Source of the DNA: JBBQVS01 sp038211295
GTDB taxonomy: Bacteria; Chloroflexota; Ktedonobacteria; Ktedonobacterales; Ktedonobacteraceae
Reading direction: 5' to 3'
Assembly (NCBI GenBank): GCA_038211295.1
Contig: JBBQVS010000134.1
Span: 1-5,043 of the forward strand
DNA: 5,043 bases
Position 1 is the stretch's first letter, and each line of letters starts with the position of its first letter. This document shows positions 1 to 5,043 of this stretch, piece by piece. The position numbers and the translations under genes were made by a program. Below the pieces are notes generated by a model. That model searched no databases and was not told the DNA's origin. It saw only the letters and a list, made by a program, of their open reading frames with translations.

Positions 1-152
1 ACTATCCCGTCATGTTCCCCATACCCCTCATGCACACTATCCCGTCATGTTCCCCATACCCCTCATGCACACTATCCCGTCATGTTCCCCATACCCCTCA
101 TGCACACTATCCCGTCATGTTCCCCATACCCCTCATGCACACTATCCCGTCA
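1..152. repeat. 35-bp tandem repeat array, about 4.3 copies
   Basis: Four apparently identical copies of a 35-bp unit lie head to tail at 1-35, 36-70, 71-105 and 106-140, followed by a 12-base partial copy at 141-152. The unit begins ACTATCCCGTCATG and ends CCCCTCATGCAC. There are no spacers, so this is a minisatellite-like array and not a CRISPR. The array continues to the left window edge, so its true length is unknown. Because 35 is not a multiple of three, the same peptide is readable in all three plus-strand frames, which is a repeat artefact and not a sign of coding. It lies immediately 3' of the penicillin-binding protein gene, so on the PBP transcript it would be a G-rich sequence in the 3' untranslated region. 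Confidence 0.95.
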
Positions 153-185
153 CTTACCCGTCACGTCATCACTCGCCCCGTCACA
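153..185. other. degenerate extension of the repeat array
   Basis: The heptamer CCCGTCA, present once in each 35-bp unit (starting at 6, 41, 76, 111 and 146), reappears at 157-163 and 177-183 without the rest of the unit. This short stretch joins the array to the stop codon of the PBP gene. No stem-loop followed by a T-run is visible, so I see no intrinsic terminator for the PBP gene here. Confidence 0.5.
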
Positions 186-3185
186 TCACGGCGTCGGCGT
201 TCCCAGACCCACCGTCGGCGGATTGCCCCCTGTTCCCGGTGTTCCCCCTCCTGTGCCTGGTGTTCCTCCTGTGCCTCCGCCGGGAGTCACGGGAGTCACG
301 GGTGCGGCGGTTGCGATACCGGGAGTGGTCGGGTCTTCGCCGTCGAGCATCCAGTCGGTATTGCCGTTACCTTTGAGACCATCGGTTGCGGAAGTCATCG
401 CCTTGTGAATGCCGGGTGGCACTGTGAAGACGCCCTGTGTGAAGTTGTATTGCGCGGGATTGAATGTACCGCAGGGGACGCCATCGTAATCGGGCGCGTT
501 GGGGTCGCACACTCTGCCGCTCACACGCTCGATGATGCTATGCCAGATTGGCGCGGCACCTGTGATACCCACGCTTGACACAAGCGAGCTATTATCACTA
601 TTGCCAGCCCAGATGCCCACGACCACATCGGGCGTGTAGCCCATTGTCCAGTTATCGACAAAGCGATCAGTCGTGCCAGTCTTCGCCGCCACTTGATGCA
701 CCTGATAGGTCGGGTCCCAATCGTTGAACGACAGCACATGGTCGCCTAGAAACTCCGCTGCGCGTGCTGGCTCGTCGGCAAGCACGGACGTCATCATGTA
801 CGCCACCTGTGGGCTAATCACCTGTACCGCGTGTGGGTGCGCGGCATCGTAATGATAGAGACTATGCCCGTAGTTGTCCCAGATGTCCAGAATGCTCTGT
901 GTCGCGACGTGCGCCCCCTGATTGGCGAAGACCTGATAGGCGTCGGTCATCTGGATAAGCGGGACGCCCGATGAGCCGAGCGAGAGGGCCGGGCCTGTAC
1001 ACTGCACGATTGTCGCGCACTTGTCTTTGTGTGTGCGGTTATAAATCGTCATGTCCTCGTCGATGGCGGTGATGCCGAAGCGTCGCGCCGTATTGATAAC
1101 GTTCTGCACGCCCGTATACATAATCGCTCTGACTGCTGGCACATTGCGCGAGTTCGCGGTAGCCAGACGAACGGTATTGTTGCCACCCAGGTAGACATTG
1201 CCATAATCGGGCGGAACATACGCGTTCGCCACATCACTACCCCCGCCGTTAGGAATGTACGTCTTCACGTCCGGCACCACCATGCCTGGATACCACCCCA
1301 TGCTAAAGGCAGTCGCGTAGACAAGCGGCTTGAACGTGGAACCGGGCGAGCGGTACGAGTCCACCGCGATATTGTTGTCGCCAGAGTCGGCCTCTACGCC
1401 GCCGTTCATCGCCAGCACCTCGCCCGTTTTCGCATTCATCACCACCGCCGACGCGTTATGCAGGTTGTTGTCGCGGCTCAAAATCGCGTAGTGACCGAAG
1501 GGAAATGGTTGATACTCCGCTTGATTGATGTGGCGGTCTATCGCCTTCTCGACATAATCCTCCAGATTGAGGTCAATAGTCGTGCGGATATTGAAGCCCC
1601 CGGTGAATAGCTCGATCAGGCCCACTCTTGTGTCGCCATGCCCCAGCTTGGTCGCGATCTGGCCCGTCACCCATTGAAAGAACTTGGGTGCTCTGATGTT
1701 TTGCTTGTAGCGTTGAAACGTCATCTTCGCGGTCAACGTCTCCGCCTGCTGAATCATCGCCTCGGTGATTGGCAGACCGTCAATCGACATGCCATCGGTC
1801 AGCATATTGTGCAGAACCTCGTCCTGACGGATGAGCGCACGCCGTAGAGAGTTCTTGCCGTTGGTCGGGTCATAGCTCACGGGACTCTGAGGCATACCCG
1901 CGAGAAAGGCGGCGCGTGCCAGACCAAGCGTTGGGTTCGCCTTGCCGTTCGCGTCCAGTTCGAGCTTCGCGATCCCCGGCGTGCAGACCGTGAAGGCCGC
2001 GTTACAGGTGCGGTCAAGGTGAAAATACTCTTCCGTCGCGGCCTCTACGCCCAGGTCGAGCGTGCCGAAGGGCGAGACGTTGAAATACATCTCCATGATT
2101 TTCCACTTGGCATACTGCTGCGTCAGGCCAATCGCCAGCGCGGCCTCTGTCAGCTTGCGATCAGTCGTCTGCTGCGCGTCGTGCGTCAAGTTCTTGACAA
2201 GCTGCTGTGTCAGCGTACTCGCTCCCCCCTGAATGCCCTGATGCGACAAATTGCTACCGGCGGTACGAATAATCGCGAGCGGGTCAACGCCCGAATTTGT
2301 CCAGAAGTTCTTATCTTCCGCCGCCGTCATCGCGTCCTGCATGATGCGCGGAATATCTTTATACTGCACGGGCGTGCGCCGACCAGACCCGTTGGGGTCG
2401 TACAGGTCGCCCAGTAGCAGGCCGTTGCGGTCATACATGCGCGATATCTGCTCGACATGTTGATTGGCAAGCCCCTGCACGTTCGGCAACTGGCTCTGGT
2501 AATAGCTATAGGCGTAGGCACTCGTCGAGGACGTAATCACAATGAGCAGGGCTAGTACCGCGATGAGAATACCCGTCCCTATGCGTGCGCCCCGACTGCT
2601 CCAACGGTCACGGCGGCGGCGCATCTGCGTGGTGACGCGCAGTGTGCGCGAACGCTTCCACTGTCTGCGCTGCGGAGTCGGTGTCGCGGGCAACGGCGTC
2701 TGTGAAGCATACGGATTATACGAGCGGCTACGTGACACCATCGGCGGCTCCGGTTGCCCATACGGTTGCGCGTGCATCGTCGCCATCTTGCCCGACCACT
2801 GCCGCACTCTCAGCATCGCGTTCGCACCCCAACCCTGCTGTCCCAGCGGATTGAGTTGGCCTTGCTGACTCTGCGGATTGAGTTGGCCTTGCTGACTCTG
2901 TGGATTGAGTTGCCTCTGGTTATTCTGATGGTTCTGTTGTAGAAACGGCGTCTGCGGATTGGGTTGTGGTGCCTGCCGATTGGTCTGTGCCACGGGCGAG
3001 AATTGATTTTGTACAAGCGGGGGAGCCGTTTGCTCTTGATAACGTGGCGGGGGTTGGTTTTGTGGCGATTGACCCTGACCGGCCTGTTGTGCCTGTCGCT
3101 GGAAGTCGCGCAAAAGGCTCCCCGTGCGCGGGGGAGGCTCTTTCTCAAAACCCGGTGTGTTGTCTGGACGCCAGTTGTTACTCAT
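186..3185 (-). CDS. class A penicillin-binding protein (peptidoglycan glycosyltransferase/transpeptidase)
   Basis: This complete 999-residue bifunctional murein synthase polymerises lipid II into glycan strands and cross-links the stem peptides outside the membrane. Residues 1-200 form a P/Q/N-rich, then Arg-rich, cytoplasmic head, and about 203-225 form the single membrane anchor. The GT51 domain (about 245-440) shows EDKNFWTNSGVD (catalytic E290), GGASTLTQQ (320-328), RKLTE (second Glu, E347), KWKIMEMYFN (360-369) and AAFLAGMPQSPVSYDP (425-440). E290 and E347 are 57 residues apart, the same spacing as E233 and E290 of E. coli PBP1b. The transpeptidase domain has STFK (nucleophile S616, K619), SRN (S679-N681) and KTGT (835-838). 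The tail (960-999) is Gly/Thr/Pro-rich. Class A PBPs are usually 650-900 residues, and the excess here is mainly the head. The ATG at 3185 is the only sensible start: it has a ribosome site and an in-frame stop just upstream (3213-3215). I cannot assign a specific ortholog name such as ponA or mrcA. Confidence 0.96.
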   Translation of the reverse strand: MSNNWRPDNTPGFEKEPPPRTGSLLRDFQRQAQQAGQGQSPQNQPPPRYQEQTAPPLVQNQFSPVAQTNRQAPQPNPQTPFLQQNHQNNQRQLNPQSQQGQLNPQSQQGQLNPLGQQGWGANAMLRVRQWSGKMATMHAQPYGQPEPPMVSRSRSYNPYASQTPLPATPTPQRRQWKRSRTLRVTTQMRRRRDRWSSRGARIGTGILIAVLALLIVITSSTSAYAYSYYQSQLPNVQGLANQHVEQISRMYDRNGLLLGDLYDPNGSGRRTPVQYKDIPRIMQDAMTAAEDKNFWTNSGVDPLAIIRTAGSNLSHQGIQGGASTLTQQLVKNLTHDAQQTTDRKLTEAALAIGLTQQYAKWKIMEMYFNVSPFGTLDLGVEAATEEYFHLDRTCNAAFTVCTPGIAKLELDANGKANPTLGLARAAFLAGMPQSPVSYDPTNGKNSLRRALIRQDEVLHNMLTDGMSIDGLPITEAMIQQAETLTAKMTFQRYKQNIRAPKFFQWVTGQIATKLGHGDTRVGLIELFTGGFNIRTTIDLNLEDYVEKAIDRHINQAEYQPFPFGHYAILSRDNNLHNASAVVMNAKTGEVLAMNGGVEADSGDNNIAVDSYRSPGSTFKPLVYATAFSMGWYPGMVVPDVKTYIPNGGGSDVANAYVPPDYGNVYLGGNNTVRLATANSRNVPAVRAIMYTGVQNVINTARRFGITAIDEDMTIYNRTHKDKCATIVQCTGPALSLGSSGVPLIQMTDAYQVFANQGAHVATQSILDIWDNYGHSLYHYDAAHPHAVQVISPQVAYMMTSVLADEPARAAEFLGDHVLSFNDWDPTYQVHQVAAKTGTTDRFVDNWTMGYTPDVVVGIWAGNSDNSSLVSSVGITGAAPIWHSIIERVSGRVCDPNAPDYDGVPCGTFNPAQYNFTQGVFTVPPGIHKAMTSATDGLKGNGNTDWMLDGEDPTTPGIATAAPVTPVTPGGGTGGTPGTGGGTPGTGGNPPTVGLGTPTP
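189..308 (-). other. Gly/Thr/Pro low-complexity C-terminal tail of the PBP
   Basis: The last 40 codons (residues 960-999) encode a tail built from variants of PVTP and GGTPGTGG. It follows the transpeptidase domain and lies outside the cell. Such flexible tails occur on many Gram-positive and Chloroflexota class A PBPs and probably span or contact the wall. No folded domain such as PASTA is visible. Confidence 0.75.
2832..2912 (-). repeat. three 27-bp in-frame repeats inside the PBP gene
   Basis: Three tandem 27-bp units at 2886-2912, 2859-2885 and 2832-2858 (in reading order) encode QLNPQSQQG, QLNPQSQQG and QLNPLGQQG (residues 92-118). The first two differ at one synonymous base (CCA or CCG for proline), and the third has diverged further. 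The unit is a multiple of three, so copy number can change without breaking the frame. The repeats sit in the Q/N-rich cytoplasmic head, away from the catalytic domains. Confidence 0.93.
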
Positions 3186-3191
3186 AGCAAT

Positions 3192-3201
3192 ACTCTTCCT
3201 T
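3192..3201 (-). promoter_or_regulatory. ribosome binding site of the PBP gene
   Basis: On the minus strand the sequence AAGGAAGAGT lies upstream of the ATG at 3185. Its AAGGA core (3197-3201) is 11 bases from the start codon and the GGAAGAG part is closer. This purine-rich match to the 16S rRNA tail, together with the in-frame stop at 3213-3215, fixes the start. Confidence 0.7.
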
Positions 3202-3579
3202 AATGAACATTCTCACGTATAAAAACCAGTTCTTGTGTCCCATCCTCGCCTTTTCTCGCTAAAATAGGCATATTGGGTAAGTGAACGAGGACATTGGTAC
3301 TTTTAGTAGGAGCAAATCGACCCGTTTTACCACCCTACCTACCCGTGCCGCCACGCGTTACGCGCTGTACTCTCCCTCAACATGCATCCACCCCTCCACC
3401 CTCCACGTATTCTCACATTTTTGCTACAACGCCTGCTCAATAGTGTATGTCTTACCTTATGTATGATAACGCATAAGCTGAAACACATTAACCCAATAAC
3501 CCATTCGGGGGATGCACAAGGCACAGGGGGACGGCATAGCATGGCCGCGCCAGGCGGGTTCATATATAGTAGTGACAGG

Positions 3580-3675
3580 GCTTGCCCCTATCATGCCGCA
3601 GCTTGCCGATGCTCGCCCCTGCGCCATACCGGTGCTCGCCCGTGTCCTGCCGGTGCTTGCCCCTGTCATGCAAAC
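3580..3675. repeat. imperfect ~21-bp repeats upstream of the sigma gene
   Basis: A GCTYGCC-started unit recurs at 3580-3600, 3611-3633, 3634-3654 and 3655-3675, with a truncated copy (GCTTGCCGAT) at 3601-3610. The first and last copies agree at 16 of their first 17 bases (GCTTGCCCCTRTCATGC). The middle copies are 21 and 23 bp and more diverged. The set ends 57 bp before the sigma start codon. It could be an operator array, part of a transcribed leader, or only a decaying tandem duplication, and the sequence alone does not decide. Confidence 0.7.
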
Positions 3676-3717
3676 ACCCGCGAAGTATGGTATCATGGCG
3701 CAAATAGGAAGAGAAAC

Positions 3718-3725
3718 GAGGCAGG
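3718..3725 (+). promoter_or_regulatory. ribosome binding site of the sigma gene
   Basis: GAGGCAGG holds two short Shine-Dalgarno-like cores, GAGG (3718-3721) and AGG (3723-3725), 11 and 7 bases before the ATG at 3733. It supports that ATG over any farther upstream start in the same open frame. Confidence 0.55.
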
Positions 3726-3732
3726 TCTAGCT

Positions 3733-4365
3733 ATGAGTAAGGCCGTGCGAGACGACGAGGAGCAACTTGTCGCTCGTAGCCAGCGCGGGGACGTAGACGC
3801 GTTCAATCAGTTGGTGGTGCGCTATCAGCAGACGCTGTACAGTGTTGTCCTCCGTATGCTCGGCGACCCCGACACGGCGGCGGACGTGACACAAGACGCG
3901 TTTCTTGCCGCGTTCAAAGCTATCGCGACCTTTCGCGGCGGCTCCTCGTTTCGCGCGTGGTTGCTGCGTATCGGCTCAAACATGGCCTGCGACCACTGGC
4001 GACGGACGCGCCGCCATCCCGCCGACTCGCTGGACGAGCTAACAACGGAGGACGAGACGCACGCGCCAACGCTACTCAACGCGCTCGCCACAACGGGCGT
4101 CGAGGGCAACCCCGAAGACATCCTGCTCAATCAGGAGCTACAAGCCCTGATTCAGCGCGGACTCGAAGTCTTGCCGCTCGAACAGCGTGTCGCGGTAGTC
4201 CTGTGCGATCTCGAAGGTCTCTCCTACGAAGAGATCGCCGCGACCACGCAGGCCACCCTCGGCACGGTGCGCTCCCGCATCTCGCGTGGTCGCGCCCGTC
4301 TCCGCGCCTATTTGCAGGAACACAGGGAACTTTTACCGGGCCGCTATCGTCTCAATAAAGAGTGA
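3733..4365 (+). CDS. ECF-family RNA polymerase sigma factor (sigma-70 family)
   Basis: This 210-residue protein directs RNA polymerase to an alternative promoter set and acts in the cytoplasm. Region 2 spans about residues 11-94: the 2.1 helix (LVARSQRGDVDAFNQLVVRY), the acidic core-binding segment DPDTAADVTQDAFLAAFKA, and the -10 recognition part FRAWLLRIGSNMACDHWRR. A variable acidic linker (about 97-130) lacks region 3, as expected for ECF factors. Region 4 (about 136-195) has LPLEQRVAVVL followed by the helix-turn-helix LSYEEIAATTQATLGTVRSR that reads the -35 element. Length and order are typical of the family. The ATG at 3733 is chosen because recognisable homology begins there and it has a ribosome site. 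The same frame stays open for 117 more codons upstream, but those residues look non-coding. An anti-sigma gene follows after 40 bp, which suggests one operon. The target promoters cannot be read from this window. Confidence 0.95.
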   Translation: MSKAVRDDEEQLVARSQRGDVDAFNQLVVRYQQTLYSVVLRMLGDPDTAADVTQDAFLAAFKAIATFRGGSSFRAWLLRIGSNMACDHWRRTRRHPADSLDELTTEDETHAPTLLNALATTGVEGNPEDILLNQELQALIQRGLEVLPLEQRVAVVLCDLEGLSYEEIAATTQATLGTVRSRISRGRARLRAYLQEHRELLPGRYRLNKE

Positions 4366-4394
4366 GTCTAAACACAAAACACAACAACATGAGT

Positions 4395-4398
4395 GGAG
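4395..4398 (+). promoter_or_regulatory. ribosome binding site that fixes the GTG start of the anti-sigma gene
   Basis: GGAG at 4395-4398 is seven bases before the GTG at 4406, an ideal spacing. The nearby ATG at 4389 is out of frame and reaches a stop after four codons. No other ATG, GTG or TTG lies in the right frame between the sigma stop codon and 4406. Confidence 0.75.
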
Positions 4399-4405
4399 CA
4401 TAGGC

Positions 4406-5043
4406 GTGGCAAAACAAGAACAGCATCTTACAACGGCGCGACTCTCGGCCCAGCTTGACGGGCAACTCTCGTCGGCAGAGCAGGCGCAGAGCGAGGCGCA
4501 CCTACAGACGTGCGGCACCTGCCAGCAACAACTAGCGGAACTACGGCAGACCGTCGCGCTGCTTCGCGCCCTGCCCCAACCGAGGTTGCCCCGCTCGTTC
4601 ACGCTCTCGACGGCGGACGCCACGCTGCCACAACACATCGCGGAGACCGCGCGACCACTCGCCCCCATTGTGCCGCGACCACTACGCCCGAAACGCAGCG
4701 GGTGGCCCCCCTATATCGCGGGTGCTGTGCGCGTCATAAGTACGCTGGCAGCAGTGCTGGGCATCGTCTTCCTGCTCTCAAGCCTCTTCGGCACCATAAT
4801 TGGCGTCCCCAGTAGCTCGAACGTCGCGACCACGGCAGCACCCGCAAACCCGCAAAAGCCACAGGTCGTCACGCCCCGTTTCGCGGGTGTCGCCACGCCC
4901 ACGCCCACCATTGTGACCACGCCCACACTCACGTCGCCACCAAACTCGCCCGTGTCAGTCGCGCAACACTTCTTCGCGCTCAACCTCGCCAGCACACGCG
5001 CCCTGCTCGGCCTCGCGCTGCTCCTGCTCGGCATTGTCGGCTT
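4406..5043 (+). CDS. membrane-anchored zinc-finger anti-sigma factor (partial, 3' end outside window)
   Basis: A GTG-started frame stays open for 212 codons to the window edge, so the C-terminus is missing. The N-terminal 50 residues look like a zinc-binding anti-sigma (zf-HC2/ZAS) domain: LSAQLDGQLSSAEQAQSEAH, then H32-x3-C36-x2-C39 as zinc ligands. Such domains clamp the partner ECF sigma factor. A linker with PRSFTLS (62-68) leads to a membrane segment at about residues 103-133. Next is an outer Ala/Pro/Thr-rich stretch (about 135-182), then a second hydrophobic segment from about 199 that runs into the edge. Two membrane segments are more than the single one of the simplest RsiW- or RseA-like proteins. 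Its place 40 bp after the sigma gene makes it the probable cognate inhibitor. The pairing is inferred from context; the zinc motif and membrane segment are seen directly. Confidence 0.85.
   Translation, partial: MAKQEQHLTTARLSAQLDGQLSSAEQAQSEAHLQTCGTCQQQLAELRQTVALLRALPQPRLPRSFTLSTADATLPQHIAETARPLAPIVPRPLRPKRSGWPPYIAGAVRVISTLAAVLGIVFLLSSLFGTIIGVPSSSNVATTAAPANPQKPQVVTPRFAGVATPTPTIVTTPTLTSPPNSPVSVAQHFFALNLASTRALLGLALLLLGIVG

Larger units (their letters stand above)
3186..3732. other. divergent intergenic region, 547 bp, no convincing gene
   Basis: This region separates the divergently transcribed PBP and sigma genes and must hold the promoters of both. The PBP-proximal part (about 3200-3320) is richer in A+T than the coding DNA. 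In the middle, CTTATG (3456-3461) and CATAAG (3472-3477) form a weak 6-bp inverted repeat around a 10-base loop. TATATA occurs at 3563-3568, followed by imperfect repeats of about 21 bp. I found no clear pair of -35 and -10 boxes for either gene. The plus-strand frame of the sigma gene stays open back to 3382, but the conceptual peptide is rich in Cys, His and Pro and resembles nothing I recognise. I regard the region as non-coding. Confidence 0.75.

Noticed and set aside
1..152. CRISPR array.
   Set aside because: The copies are contiguous with no unique spacers, and no cas gene is in the window.
12..578. Plus-strand open frames with a repeated MFPIPLMHTIPS-type peptide over the left array.
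   Set aside because: The same peptide appears in all three frames because the unit is 35 bp. The frames then run antisense through the well-supported PBP gene.
1029..1610. A 193-residue plus-strand open frame.
   Set aside because: It lies antisense inside the transpeptidase half of the PBP gene. Its composition is Arg/His/Val-rich, as expected from a shadow frame, and no family is recognisable.
3210..3250. ECF-type promoter for the PBP gene on the minus strand (GGGACAC, 17 bases, CGTGAG).
   Set aside because: The match to the usual GGAAC and CGTC boxes is poor and such matches occur by chance. There is no second copy upstream of the sigma gene to support it.
3456..3477. CTTATG/CATAAG hairpin as a terminator or operator.
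   Set aside because: The stem has only six A/T-rich pairs around a 10-base loop with no T-run. It is too weak to call as a separate element.
3382..3732. A 117-residue N-terminal extension of the sigma factor, since the frame is open back to an ATG at 3382.
   Set aside because: The conceptual residues are rich in Cys, His and Pro, include the peptide image of the non-coding repeats, and have no ECF similarity. The ATG at 3733 has a ribosome site and starts right where family homology begins.
4510..4815. A 101-residue plus-strand open frame starting with ATG at 4510.
   Set aside because: It overlaps the anti-sigma reading frame, which has a zinc motif, membrane segment, ribosome site and operon context. 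The ATG frame gives an unrecognisable Arg/His/Thr-rich product.

Overview
The window is a stretch of bacterial chromosome-like DNA with a fairly high but not extreme G+C content. It carries two divergently oriented transcription units. The likeliest source is a Gram-positive-like or Chloroflexota (Ktedonobacteria-type) bacterium. This rests on the architecture of the genes: a class A penicillin-binding protein with a very long P/Q/N-rich cytoplasmic head, and an ECF sigma factor followed by a membrane-bound zinc-finger anti-sigma factor with a Pro/Thr-rich outer part. The taxonomic guess is an inference from protein style and is held with only moderate confidence.

Layout. Positions 1-152 hold a tandem array of a 35-bp unit (four full copies plus a 12-base partial copy). 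It decays into scattered CCCGTCA heptamers up to the stop codon of the next gene. Positions 186-3185 (minus strand) encode a complete 999-residue bifunctional penicillin-binding protein, with glycosyltransferase 51 and transpeptidase domains and all main catalytic motifs. Positions 3186-3732 are a 547-bp divergent intergenic region with no convincing gene. Its right part carries a set of imperfect repeats of about 21 bp, lying just upstream of the sigma gene. Positions 3733-4365 (plus strand) encode a 210-residue ECF sigma factor. From 4406 to the window end (plus strand) lies the first 212 codons of its probable anti-sigma factor. That gene starts with GTG and is cut off by the window edge.

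How the genes may work together. The sigma and anti-sigma genes, 40 bp apart on one strand, look like a standard membrane-signalling pair: the anti-sigma factor holds the sigma factor inactive until an envelope or other signal arrives. The penicillin-binding protein polymerises and cross-links peptidoglycan on the outer face of the membrane. The head-to-head arrangement makes it possible that the sigma factor controls the wall-synthesis gene, but no promoter sequence here proves that.

No wholly new system is evident. The points most worth a second look are the 35-bp array at the 3' end of the PBP gene, the Q/N-rich head and clustered cysteine pairs of the PBP, and the repeat-bearing leader of the sigma gene.
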